From: Phytopythium helicoides
Taxonomy: Eukaryota; Oomycota; Peronosporomycetes; Pythiales; Pythiaceae
Assembly (NCBI GenBank): GCA_024867545.1
Contig: JANFNE010000011.1
Coordinates: forward strand, 1,116,001 to 1,180,000
Direction of reading: 5' to 3'
Length of the DNA: 64,000 nucleotides
A model generated the notes under the pieces. The model saw only the letters and a program-made list of their open reading frames with translations, did not search any database and had not been told where the DNA came from. The first letter of the stretch is position 1. Every line of letters begins with the position of its first letter. A program made the position numbers and the translations under genes. Shown in pieces: positions 1 through 12,706 of this stretch.

Positions 1-64
1 AAAGCCGCCGCACCGCTTTTCCGAGCCAACTCTCGGCGCCACAACCCAACCCGACCGCGACGAG

Positions 65-383
65 ATGGCATCCACCAAGCTCTACAAGCTCTCGGCGCCG
101 CTGCAGTCGCTGCTGGGCAAGCCCGCGCTCTCGCGGCCCGCGGCCGTCAAGGAGTTGTGAGTGTCCGCCTGCTGGGCCCGCGCGCAGTCCGCGAACTAAC
201 CGAGCGCCGGCGTGCGGCAGCTGGGCGTACGTCAAGCAGCACGAGCTGCAGGATCCGGCGGACGGCCGCGTGATCCGCCCGAACGCCGAGATGAAGCAGG
301 TCTTCCACGTGGACGAGATCAAGTTCACGCAGGTCATGGGGCTGCTCTCCAAGCATTTGGAGAAGCCGCTGGACGAGGCATAA
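65..383 (+). CDS. SWIB/MDM2-domain protein, small, two exons
   Basis: Exons 65-156 and 221-383 join in frame across a 64-nt intron (donor GTGAGT, CTAAC branch site, GCAG acceptor). The product is about 84 aa. After a short basic N-terminus, the spliced junction reads FWAYVKQHELQDP and is followed by FHVDEIKFTQVMGLLSKHL, the core of a SWIB/MDM2 fold. Stand-alone SWIB proteins of this size are known as chromatin-associated or organellar nucleoid proteins. Without the splice the SWIB helix is broken, which supports the intron. The start is the first ATG in good context; only 64 bp of leader lie in the window. The exact cellular role is not visible from sequence. Confidence 0.85.
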
Positions 384-448
384 GACAGAGAGGAGCTCCT
401 GGCGGCGGCTGCATTACCGTTAGCATTGCTGTGAATGTTACATGGCCG

Positions 449-3400
449 TCAGATCTCCGTCGTGAGCACGCCGTCGGCGTCTAAATAGGTGCGAGGATCC
501 AGCGCGCTCTCGCCGCTGTCACGCTGGTGCTTGTCATGTGTGTGCTGCTCGGCCATGACCGCGGCGAGCTGCAACTCGTGCGATAGACGCATGTCGTCGA
601 GCAGCATGCGGTCCATTAGCCGCTGGTTTTCTTCGAGCTCGCCCGACGTCATGGAACGGCTGGTACCCAGGAGCGTGTCCGATTGTAGGAGTTGCTGGTG
701 ATGCTGCTGCTGCTCGTGCGCTATCGATTCGGCTGAATGCCCATCAAAAGATCTCCCCGAGCCATCGTTCACTTGGGCAGGAATCGACCCCATGACTACC
801 TGCTCAAAGAGCTGTGTCCTTCGCCGCTTTACTTTTTGAGAGCGAATTGTTCGCCCACAAAACTTGCGCGCAAATAGGTCAAATGCCTCAACAGAGATGG
901 AAGACAACTCGGTCATAAAGTCGTCCAGAGCCTTCGAGTACTGCATATTTTGCTTGCCCACACCACGACGCTCCTTGTCCTTGATCTCCACCATGCTTTC
1001 CACAAGGCCTTCGAAAACGGGGTGTGTCCGAAATTGACCAAAGACACCCATTCGTGCAAACTTGAGCCAAAAGGCGGCGCGCTTCTTCTCGGCCCCGCTG
1101 ATCGCTTTCACCTTGACAATTTGGTAGAGTCCGCGAAATGCAGCATTCTTTGAAAGCTTGCGAAGAAATGGGTCGCTCTCGGTGAACACGCTAGGAACAA
1201 ATTTGATGTTATCAAGGTTCTTGGGAGCCTTCGAGCGACACAAAACGCTGCGGAAATTCGAAATGCTTTTCAGCTCGCGGCATGCGCGACATACGCCCTT
1301 GTCCCGGGAATCCGCTACTCGCAGACAGCGAAGGCTGCGAACGCAGTTGCCCACTTTGTCAACGCGCCACATGCATTCACTATATACAGCGTCCTGAAGA
1401 ACCAGCCGCTGCTCTTCAGTGAGTTTCTCAGCAATCTTGACGTGCTCTTCCTCACTAAAAATCTCAGGGAAGAGCTCACGAGCGATCACGTATCTCGGGC
1501 GACTACCACCGACAATTTGAACTGCACAGGCAACATAACGCTGAACCTTGTCGTCACGAAGCCCAGTACAGGGCACACCGACAAGACTAGGTGTCGGGTG
1601 TGGAGCATTCGCGGTAATATCAGACAAGAAGCGGTCCGCTTCACAAGAAATTGAAGTAGGTCCAGCCACAGCATGCTGCGCTTGAGCATCCAAGCTCTCA
1701 TTGTGGTTGTCACTGACAGAGTTTTCGTCCACAGAGTCTGCATCATTTGCCCCGCTAGAGCCTTCCTGGCGATGAGATCCATCTGCATCACCCGAGGCAG
1801 CAGTGCGCTCGTACTGTGCCCCATGTTCTGGCCCAAAAGAGCTGATATCAACGTCTTGGATATCTCCGATCGATAGGTTCGGCATCATAACTGCATTCGA
1901 GGATTCCAACAAGCGGGAAAGCCCGTCTGATTGCGTCAATCCTCCTGGGGTGGCATAAAGTAACTGTGACGATTGATGTGCACCTTCAAAAGACTCTCGT
2001 CGTGCATCGCTTTGAGAGTCATCTGTTGTCTCTTCATCGCCAGTCGCCTGAATTGAATTCTGCCTACGCTTCCGCCCGATACTCGCAGAGTTTACTTTGC
2101 GTCCGAACAGGTGCGTCTGGAAGAACTCGCATGCCTCCATCGACAACTCCGCAATCGAGCGCATAAACGCATCCAAATGATCGCTGTAGGTCATGTTCTG
2201 CATGCCCACACCACGCCTCTGCTTGTCCTTCATCGTCACCATCGAGTCAACGAGACCGATTAGAGCAGGATGAGAGTCGAAAAGACCCTCAATGCCCATT
2301 TCTGCAGCATCCATCCAGTAGTTCAGAGCACTGTTGTCCGAGATATCCACCAGAGATAAGTCACGGAGGATCCGGGCGTACTCTTCGTTCATATCAAACT
2401 CAGACTCCAGCAACGAAAATACTCGCCCAGAGGAAAACTTCTGATTCACAGGATTTCTCGGTGCTTTCACCTTCTTGATAGTCGCGGACACTGCAGCACG
2501 TAAAGCTGCGTTCGAGCGCAGTGCAGCGCAGTTCGAGCACGTCGTTTCTCGCTTTTTCAGCTGGATAACACCCTTGCAGTCCATGCTGCGAACGGAGTTC
2601 CCGTCCTTATCAACAAACCACACAGCCTCGCCTTCGATAACGTCGTGGATCATCAACTTCTCGGCGTCGATGAGCTGGTAGTTCTGTTTCACACCTTCTC
2701 CAGCTGGAAACAGGTGAGGAAAGAGTTCTTGCGCGATTTTTTGTCGAGGACGACTACCACCAGTGAGCTGCGCAGAATTTGACACGAACATAACCATTCT
2801 ATCATCGCGAATCCCAGGACACGGCATAATGCCTGCCGCACGAGCGGTATCCCAACGAAAGTCGTGCGGAAAGCTTTTCCTACGAATTCGAAATGCTGCT
2901 TCGACAGACATTCCCCGGCTGATACTCTTGGCCAAGACGTTCTGTTGGCGAATAGTAGCGTCTTGCGCAGTCTTTTTCTTCGTTGTTTGCGTAGTTCCAG
3001 CTGCTGCACCCACGGCTTGACGTTTTCGCCGAACTTCTCTGTGCTTGGCATGCTCAAAAAAGCGACTGAGATTCCAAGGAGAGGTGAGAACAATGAGCTG
3101 TGAGCACTTGCACTCCACAATCCTGCCGTCTGGTGTGATTTGACTGAAATGAGGATCCTCGAGAACTTTGATCATGGCATTGTACACGATCGATTTTTCT
3201 CCGATGCCGGCTGGAAATGACTGTGGTGGGAATTGCAACGAGGGAAACTCACGCTTAAATACTTGCTGCAAAGACAGCAGTGCATAGTCCGATACACCAC
3301 CCTCTGCAATTCTGCTTGTGCCAATTTGTGCCTCGGGGCTGAATCCAACCCCTGCATCAGCAGGCTTCGCGCTGCTAATGGCTGTACCAGTCTGGGAGGG

Positions 3401-4057
3401 GGAGTGAAGTGTTGGCTCGGACACATTGACGCTTGCTGTTTGCGCGGAGGTGAACGGTTTGCGCTTGGGCTTCTTCTTACGAAGGCATGTGCAGTTGCGA
3501 CTCACGATATGCTGCTCAAACTTGAGGATGTACCACGGTGGGTTGAGGCGCACCTTCCTCCCGCATTTGCACAACACCGTGCGTCCATCCACATCCGCAG
3601 CCGCCACTAGAGGGTGTCCGCGGACCTGCTGCTCTCTCTCGTCCCTGCACGTCAAGTGGGCCCCCAGTCCACGAGCCTCCTCGCCGTTCTGCGCGAGCTC
3701 TTGAGCACCACCGAGACGACCAGCAGCGCCGTCAGCCGAAGACTCGAGCGCGCCACTCGCTCGCTGGACCGCCAGCGCGCTGTTGACTTCCTGCTCGTTG
3801 CGCACCAGGAACGCGCGGATCTGCTGGTCGCTCAGCTCCATGCTCATGTCCATAGCGATGGCCGCTCCAGACAGGTCGGCGTCGTTTAGCGCGAACGCGC
3901 CGCTGTCGTTGTCCTCGCCCGCACTCGCGCCCACCGACGCCGCGTCATAGTATAGAGACAGCGACTCTGACTGCATAGGAGCAGACGTAGACGACCGCCA
4001 GGGCTCGGCGCCGTCGTCACCTCCGCCACCATCGGCGTCGCCCGCCTGGCGCTCCAT
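449..4057 (-). CDS. Unknown 1,202-aa protein with two kinds of duplicated cysteine-cluster module
   Basis: One long exon. The frame stays open upstream to 4303, but that part overlaps the 3' end of the kelch gene, so the ATG at 4057 is taken as start. An acidic, Ala/Ser-rich N-terminus (about 1-130) precedes two copies of a module with a CxC pair, a tryptophan and downstream His residues (CxC near 163-165 and 316-318). Two copies of a larger module follow, at about 409-560 and 815-1010, each with the series GxRDD, GGSRPR, IAxELFP, a VDKxGNxVRS stretch and a CxxC pair (near 507-510 and about 930). The Cys/His spacing suggests zinc binding, and basic stretches suggest a nuclear protein; both are inferences. 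I do not recognise the family. The C-terminus is His/Gln-rich. Confidence 0.8.
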   Translation of the reverse strand: MERQAGDADGGGGDDGAEPWRSSTSAPMQSESLSLYYDAASVGASAGEDNDSGAFALNDADLSGAAIAMDMSMELSDQQIRAFLVRNEQEVNSALAVQRASGALESSADGAAGRLGGAQELAQNGEEARGLGAHLTCRDEREQQVRGHPLVAAADVDGRTVLCKCGRKVRLNPPWYILKFEQHIVSRNCTCLRKKKPKRKPFTSAQTASVNVSEPTLHSPSQTGTAISSAKPADAGVGFSPEAQIGTSRIAEGGVSDYALLSLQQVFKREFPSLQFPPQSFPAGIGEKSIVYNAMIKVLEDPHFSQITPDGRIVECKCSQLIVLTSPWNLSRFFEHAKHREVRRKRQAVGAAAGTTQTTKKKTAQDATIRQQNVLAKSISRGMSVEAAFRIRRKSFPHDFRWDTARAAGIMPCPGIRDDRMVMFVSNSAQLTGGSRPRQKIAQELFPHLFPAGEGVKQNYQLIDAEKLMIHDVIEGEAVWFVDKDGNSVRSMDCKGVIQLKKRETTCSNCAALRSNAALRAAVSATIKKVKAPRNPVNQKFSSGRVFSLLESEFDMNEEYARILRDLSLVDISDNSALNYWMDAAEMGIEGLFDSHPALIGLVDSMVTMKDKQRRGVGMQNMTYSDHLDAFMRSIAELSMEACEFFQTHLFGRKVNSASIGRKRRQNSIQATGDEETTDDSQSDARRESFEGAHQSSQLLYATPGGLTQSDGLSRLLESSNAVMMPNLSIGDIQDVDISSFGPEHGAQYERTAASGDADGSHRQEGSSGANDADSVDENSVSDNHNESLDAQAQHAVAGPTSISCEADRFLSDITANAPHPTPSLVGVPCTGLRDDKVQRYVACAVQIVGGSRPRYVIARELFPEIFSEEEHVKIAEKLTEEQRLVLQDAVYSECMWRVDKVGNCVRSLRCLRVADSRDKGVCRACRELKSISNFRSVLCRSKAPKNLDNIKFVPSVFTESDPFLRKLSKNAAFRGLYQIVKVKAISGAEKKRAAFWLKFARMGVFGQFRTHPVFEGLVESMVEIKDKERRGVGKQNMQYSKALDDFMTELSSISVEAFDLFARKFCGRTIRSQKVKRRRTQLFEQVVMGSIPAQVNDGSGRSFDGHSAESIAHEQQQHHQQLLQSDTLLGTSRSMTSGELEENQRLMDRMLLDDMRLSHELQLAAVMAEQHTHDKHQRDSGESALDPRTYLDADGVLTTEI

Positions 4058-4164
4058 CGCTTGCTGTTCTTTGATTGAGCAGCAAGCGAGGGAAAGTACT
4101 ATTTTCGTCCAATCAAGTATCTTATATTCATATTTACACCCAATCAAAAACGTTGTGCTGGCAA

Positions 4165-6078
4165 TCAGAGGAACTCGAGCACATGCACGTCGCTGTCGGG
4201 GAGCTGGCGGTCCGCCTTGCCGTCCATGTGCTCGCGCACGAAGCCGCTCGAGACGACCAACGACGTGCCGAAGAACTGGCTCTTGAAGCCGCGGCGCGGA
4301 CACGGGGCCTCGCCGGGAACGTCCACGCGCCGCCAGTGCAGCGTTGGCACGTGCAGCACTCGCACGTCGTTGCGTAGTTGACCCGTGGCCTCGTCCTGCC
4401 CGCCGAAGAGCAGCAGGTTTTCACCGACGGCGTTCGTGGAATGTCCGCGCCTGCCGTTGGGGAGCGAGCCTGTTAGTCGAGGAGAAGACCACTCCAAGCG
4501 CTCGACTTCGCTCGAGTTGCCTGGATGGGTGAACTCAAGATGCAGCCGATGCACGCTGAGCAGCCCATTCGACTCGCGAATCTGTTCGTCCCAATGTTTG
4601 CTTCATGAGAGTCGTTTGGGGATTTGGTGATGCAAGCTGCGTACCTGACGTCCACCGTAGATAATGAGCTCATTGCGAGAGACCCTGGAGCACCACAGTT
4701 GTTAGCAACACCTCTGGAGACAGGAGATATGGCTTCATCACGCACCTGTACACTTCATGGAGCGATCTGCCCATTGGGAATTCGTTCGACTGTGGAGTCG
4801 ACCATCGAAACGCTGCAACAATTACATGTACGCACACCCGTGAGCGGCCCAAGGTGGTGGTTTGAGGTGCAGCGAATCCTCACTTGATAGACCGTCAATA
4901 TGCAGAAGATGGACCTCCAGCGTCGCAATGGGACTTGTTCCATCACTTCCTCCTGCAAACATAAGTAGATCCGGCGATAGTAGCGTGGCTGTGTGTCCAC
5001 ACCTTGGCGTTGGCCGTGTGCCGCTGATAGTTGGTGCAACCCAGGCGGCGCGGGTTTTGCTGTATCAGCCAGGGTCAAGATATCTCCCGTTCAGCTTAGA
5101 GATCTCCCACAGTCTCCCCGAATGAAATAACAGCAAGGAAAACGTACGTGGCGTCAGGTGAATCTTCGATAAATAGCACGAAAAGGTCGTTGAACGCATC
5201 GAATGGCATGGTTTCCGAATGTCCACCGAAAAACAGTAGGCGACGCACACGAATGCATTCGTCCGGATCCTCAACCTCCGTGATCTTGCCGTTTATAACA
5301 TCGTTGTTGCTCATCAAGCTCGCGGGGCATACGGTTTTCGGCAGGGATGTCATGGAATGGTATCGTCGAGGGCACGGAGCTCGCCCAACTCCGCGAATCT
5401 TTGTCCATTTCCCAAATAGGATCTGTCGTGGCGAGCGCAAGAATGCCAGCGAAGTTGCATTCGCACTCTCGCTCATGCCACTTTCTTCGACCTCTGGCTG
5501 ATCGCTAAAGGCTCTTCCGATGCGAATGTCGTCGGCTTTGGTCTGCCACACACTGAACCAGTAATGTCCGCCGCTCCTGACCAGCAGAGACCTCGAATTA
5601 GCCAAGGTAGCGCGCTACACACCCTCTTCGGTACACAACTTACCGCAGCATGAACTCGTTGTCAATGTCAACCAGGTACTCTTGGTTGTCCGACTTGAGC
5701 GAGCGCAGCGACGACGACACGCCGTCGCTCTTGCACTTGGACCACCGCAGCCGGTGCAGCCGGCTGAAGACAACGTACAACTGCATCCAGCTCTGTGAAC
5801 AGCACGACCACGAGCGGTCCGGTCAGAGTGGCCTCTTTCACCTCCAAGCGGCGATATCGGCGCTCGCAGACCTCTGGAACCGGCGCCTGCATCCGGTACG
5901 CCGCGATCGTCGGGAACAGGAACGCGCCGAAGCACTCGCGCTTGCAGCGGTCGGCCAGCTGAGCCCGCAGCGAGCAGCGCAGCGAGCTGCTCGTCTGCGA
6001 GAGCGCGAGCAGCGACGGCACGTCCAGCTGGTCGGCCAGCGCCTCCAGCACGTCGGCCGAGGCGTCAACCAGCGCCAT
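4165..6078 (-). CDS. F-box/kelch-repeat protein, seven exons
   Basis: Exons (5'->3'): 6078-5842, 5792-5644, 5591-5148, 5059-4884, 4812-4746, 4684-4645, 4581-4165; together 1,530 nt, 509 aa. Introns are 49-88 nt with GT-AG ends. Residues about 10-45 hold an F-box (LDVPSLLALSQTSSSLRCSL). The rest shows kelch blades with W...GxxPxPRxGH followed by hydrophobic runs and GG pairs (LLFFGGHS, LLMFAGGSDG, LIIYGGRQ, NLLLFGGQD). Proteins of this layout are substrate receptors of SCF (Skp1-cullin-F-box) ubiquitin ligases, the propeller binding the substrate. The substrate cannot be deduced. The gene lies 107 bp upstream of the next gene on the same strand. Confidence 0.9.
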
Positions 6079-6310
6079 GCTCGCTTCAGGACGGAAGAAG
6101 CGCAACTGCGCTCGTCTTTGCGACCATCACTCTTTTGAAGGCGTGATATGTATGACATGGATTGGATCTTCACGAGACATGCATGGAATGCACAGACGCT
6201 AGTGACGAGATGGAGCAAATCAAAATATATAGAGGCGTTGACCTCTTGCGGCCCTGGCTACTCCTGGGAGGGACCTTTTTGTCATCTTCGCCTTGGCGAG
6301 CGCGAGCAGC

Positions 6311-7627
<1,317 letters not shown>

Positions 7628-10600
7628 ATGGAGAACTACAACATCTACGACGAGGTGGGGCGCGGCACGCACTCGTTCGTGTACAAGGCGCGGCGCAAGC
7701 GCAGCATCGAGTACGTGGCCGTCAAGTCCACGGCCAAGACGCGCATGGACAAGGTCGGTGTGGATCGCGCGCAGGGACGGCGAGCTGGCGAGCGAGAGCA
7801 CTGACCAGCGAGCACGCAGATCCTGAACGAGGTGCAGTTCCTGCACAAGCTCGATAGCCCGTTCGTGCTCAAGTTCTTCAACTGGTACGAGTCGCAAAAC
7901 CACATTTGGCTCATCTTTGAGTACTGCATCGGCGGCGACCTGCTCAACCTCATCACGCAAGACAAGCGCCTGCCAGAACCGGCCATTCGAGTGAGCTCTT
8001 TCGTGAGGCTTGAGGTAGAACCAATGCGCTGACGGACGGTACACCCACACACAGGAGTTTGGCAGCGAGCTGGTCGCGGGACTGCAATACCTGCACTCGA
8101 ACAGCATTCTATTCTGCGACTTGAAGCCTGCAAACGTCCTCATCGATGAATTCGGATCACTAAAGGTACGCCGTTTGTATTGCGTTCAGGAGAAACTGCG
8201 CGTCATAGTCTAATGCCGACTGGTAGCTTGCCGACTTTGGGCTAGCCAGGCGGATCCCGACCAAGGATGCGCCACTAGACCGGCCGGTACTACAGCACTC
8301 TCGAGTGGTGAAGCCAGTAATGTAACTTACACTCAATGTGCCTCCCCTCTGGTAGCTTGCACCAGGGTCGCCCAACTACATGGCCCCAGAGTTGTTTCAG
8401 CAACCGACTATCCACAGCTTTGCATCGGACTTCTGGGCACTTGTCAGATTCGTTCAGTTACTCTGCGCGAACTGGATACTCTGCTCATCGTCAGCTTTGG
8501 TTTGGATTGCAGGGATGCGTGCTGTACGAGATGGCTACAGGGCAGCAAGCTTTTACGCACACGGTGTTTGCTGAGCTCGCACATAAGGTCCGTGGATAGC
8601 CGTGTGCTACGATAGCGGCACGTGATCTGACATGAATGACTGTGAAAGATTCAAACAGAAACTGTCTCACTCCCGACAAACGATCAAGACTGGCAGTTAT
8701 CGGACGATTTTCGTGATCTACTTCATCGGCTACTCGCTAAAGATCCATATCGCAGGATTACATGGGACGAACTGCTAGAACACCCGTTTTGGAATGAGTG
8801 TCTTCCATTGGCAAAGATCAAAATGCCACAGCAAAATTGGTTTGAAGCAGGAGCGCCAAACATGCCCAGGTAGTTTCATGTGCCTTTTTTTGAAGGTGGA
8901 TGATGTGTATATCTCACGGTGTGTTTGTAGAGTTCAACGAAAAGCTACCCTGAAAACAGAGAGCCCCGAAATCGAAGATCATGATATTTCCAGCGATCAT
9001 AGCTTACAAACCGCTAAAACCGGGAGAAAAGAAGGAATGCATCTCGACCAGGGGGATCACATCGACAGAGACCCACATCTTGGCGATATGGCACTCGATG
9101 ACAACGGTGGACTCAAATCACAAATTCCGTTAAGCGACGAATCTCGTCCAGCTTCTGCTCCTGTTGTTCAAACCAAGCAAAATGACCTCCGCCAGAAATC
9201 AAGCTCTGCAAGCAATACAGCCTACACAAGTACTTCCGACGGCAGTAGAACTCGCGCAAAGACTGCTCCAGATGCAGCTGGTCTACACAGAAGAGATAAT
9301 AATGATAATTCTGCGTATTCTGCACAAGCACCAGCACCAGCAACCGCTCCAGCGAAGCGATCGCAAACACATTCCGCAACCCGGTCGGTGCTATTAGAGC
9401 TTGCAATCAACCGGGGTGGGCCGCCTGGTGGGGGACTGAAGAAGCTGTCAAAGTTGTTGATAACTGTTGGTGATTGCCCTGTACAGCCAATTGCGTGGAA
9501 CAACTTTATTGAAAGGCTATCACTACCTCGGCCACAATCTGGACTGTTACCATTTGCAGAAATGACTCCAGGCCAACTGGCAGCAAGTGACACGGATATC
9601 CTGGAGCAGCATCTAAAAGATATCTACATCAACCTGAAAAAAGTCGACATGGAGCCGCCGCAAAAGCAGGCACTCATGATGCACTTGTTCGAGTGTTGCG
9701 GTCAGCCGAAGCTGGCTAATGTAATCATCAACAGCACGATTTTTTCTTTGCTGATCAAGTTACTCACGATTGAAGCAAAAAAGTCGGAGGAAGAGACAAC
9801 AAAACCTGTGTTATCAATGATTTGCCTGATCATCGGAGTGCTCTTTCGATTCGCTGCCTTTTTTGCGCCATCAACGTCTGATCAACTCCAGCCACTTGTA
9901 CAAACACTTGATCAGGTTATTGCCAAAGGCGTCGCACGTAACGTTGATGGACACACGCTTCAGTCAACTCTGGAGCCACATCGACTCGCCATGTCTTGTC
10001 TCGGTGAAATGCTTTTCTATTTGTCTTCACAGCAAGATGCTGGGCTCATTGTGTCTACAATGTCTAGTGTTGTTATCTCTGGATTAAGCAACCAAGACTT
10101 AATCCTCCGCCACTATTCTACTCGCTCAATTTGCAACATTCTGACAAATTGTCGTGACGAATCTGTGCTTGAAATATTAGCATGTGAGCAAGTCATACTA
10201 GCGCTGCTTCGGAGCGCTGTGGAACTTTCCAACATTGAATCCAGCTCCCCAACAGTACTCAATCTGCTAACAACTACAACTCAAACGTTGGTGCAAATAC
10301 TTCGATGCGCTCGATCTCTGACAAGAACTCGTGTACCAGTACGACAAACTTCCGTACTGCTACTTTTTGCCAAGAGGAATGTTTTGCGCGCATTATGGAA
10401 CGGACTCAACAGAGGCATCCGCGACTCAAAACTTTCCCTATCAATCGCGTCACTAAATCTGTTAAATTTGTTTCTAGAAACCAAGCTCAGTGGTGCTCGG
10501 AGAGACGAAGTGGAAGCAATTGAAGTGTCTCGATCCGATTTGCTTGAGCGAGTGATCTCGTTTTCGGACATATCAGCTGCTATCAAACCGACTCCAAAGC

Positions 10601-12645
10601 TTGATAGGAATAATCAAGAAATTTCCGATTTAAATGAGGTAGCTGATAACGAGAAGTCGTATCGCTCAGAAAGCAAGATAAAAGGATCCGAAAATGATGA
10701 AGCGATCCAGCTCCGAGCAAAATTGATGCTTTTGCTTTATATTGGTATTCAGTCAAGTCGAGACTTTGTCGACAAGTGCCTGGAGTCTCGGATGTTTCAT
10801 TTGGTCGAACAGACATTTGCTCCGTTAATTGCAGCCATCGAAAAATCCCAGCTCCTCCAAGATCCAGGCTCAAGCGCTAGCACTTTTGCGCCAACCGCTT
10901 CAACTTCCAGTATCAGCAATAGCCTACCAGAGTCTCAAGACTCGCCAATTAGCATGCTGTCAGGCGCTGACTCGTACCTATTGCAATGCGTGTTGAATCT
11001 GATCAAAGTTTCGATCCGCACTTCACTTAAGCTTGGTGCAGAGTGCATTTCCTCCAGCGAAAATTCGAGCGCGAGTGCCATCGTGATTGCTTCAACGCCC
11101 TTCAAGCTTCTCAATGCACTGCTAGCAAACCCAACATGCCGTCTTCAGCTTGTTCAACATTTTGCGAGCAACGACAACAAGCAGTTCACATTTTTCCTGC
11201 GATTGACAACGAAGATGCTCACAGTGTTTCCCAACGAATATCTCGACGGGCGTCAGGACACGGTGTCAATTGGTGTAGCTCTTACGGACATTCTTCTGCG
11301 ACTGTTTCAATGCGCTACAACTGAAGCCCCAGAGATTATTCTTGTTGAATCTGAGGTGCTCTACATGCATCTTCTTGTAACACTCGTCGAGGCTCTTGCC
11401 AACCAGACAGGCACCCCGACATCCACCGAACTTGCAGTCACAAGCATTCGCGTGATTTATCTAGTGCTACTCCAATTTGATTGTCAGGATGAAGTAGGGT
11501 GTGATCATCGCGAAAAGTTCATACGGACGTGTTTACTACCGCGGCTGTGTGATTTTCTTCTTAGTCATCACAAGTGCGATGAGAGTGTTTGGCGATTCGC
11601 CGCCGAGTTGCTTTTTGGCGTGCTTTCTAATGACCCATCTTTGCTGGGTGGCTCTGATGAGCGAACCATTACTGCGGTAATTGTACAAGTACTCTCCATC
11701 CCAGGGCAACGGGGCTACCATTCATTACCTTCAAGCTCAACAAAAATGGCGAAGATGATAGTGACTAGCAGCGCGTCGGCACGTGAAACTGGTTTGTACG
11801 AAGTAGGCATTGCACGAAGTTTGCTTGATGGCCTGGCATTCGCTGCAGCGGAGATGTTGATTGGGAGCCTGCTAGATTTGCTTGAGATGCTGTTGCAATT
11901 GCTACACGACCGGTATGAAGCGATCCGAAAGGCAGGCAGCAGCTCGAGAGCTCCTGCCTCGCCGCCTCATTTTGAAAGCTTTCTTGACTGCGGTCTACTA
12001 CTCACCCAACTGTGTGACGCCAATAAAAGCCTGGCGTCAAGCGATCGCCCAAACGACAATACGTCTGATGGTGAAGATGCGGATCTCGATGAATCTCGAC
12101 GAATGAATCACGGAGTCGCAGATCTTGCATCTCGATGCCTCATTTTTTCTTCCCAGGTACGTGATGTCAGGCATTTTAACCCGGAATCTCACTGGCTAAT
12201 GTGCTTGGCGCAGCTCTTTGGTGACAAACTGAATGACGTCCTCTTTTCAAAGAAGGACCAAAAGGCATCGGTTACCAGGTTCGACTTGTTTCCTTTGAAT
12301 TGATTCATCGGAGGACTATGCGCTAACTCTCCCTTCAGGGCAATCACTGGGTGCTTGGACCAAAATGATGCTGGGTCGAGTGCGGTCGTTCTGCGTGTGC
12401 TGCTGACCCTCAAGAACTGTCTACGCTGCCAAAGCAACAATAGCTCGCTTGTATCCAGATGGCTCATCGAGTCGACACACGTGCTACGCCTTCTCAAACG
12501 ACTAAGCAGTGAGAATGGAAAATTTGAACCCAAGGGATCCAAAGGAGTCAAAAGTGGCGCGAGCATTCCAGAGCAAATCGCAAAGACGGCAAGAGATATT
12601 TTGCGAGTGATAGATGCAATCTCACCACCACGCCAAACACAATGA
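7628..12645 (+). CDS. ULK4: ULK4/RUNKEL-type (Fused-like) protein kinase with long helical-repeat tail
   Basis: Ten exons: 7628-7753, 7820-7990, 8055-8165, 8227-8286, 8356-8442, 8513-8587, 8649-8869, 8931-12156, 12214-12278, 12339-12645; 4,449 nt, 1,482 aa. The kinase domain comes first (about 1-290). The start MENYNIYDEVGRG and ILFCDLKPAN match the ULK4/RUNKEL family, where HRD is replaced by FCD. Lys33 of VAVK, the Asp and Asn of DLKPAN (Asp121) and DFG (139-141) are all present, unlike animal ULK4, a pseudokinase; the glycine loop is imperfect (GRGTHSFV). A low-complexity linker follows, then roughly 900 aa of Leu-rich helical repeats of ARM/HEAT type. Relatives act on microtubules (phragmoplast in plants, cilia in animals). 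Family length (about 1,275-1,370 aa) fits. Confidence 0.92.
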
Positions 12646-12706
12646 CGCACATTTGATTGAAGAGACCCCACGTCGTTGTTACAATTAAGCCACAGAATCT
12701 ACTCGC

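Noticed and set aside
4058..4303. N-terminal extension of the 1,202-aa protein to 4303
   Set aside because: It would overlap the 3' coding end of the kelch gene and reads as its antisense; the ATG at 4057 is a better start.
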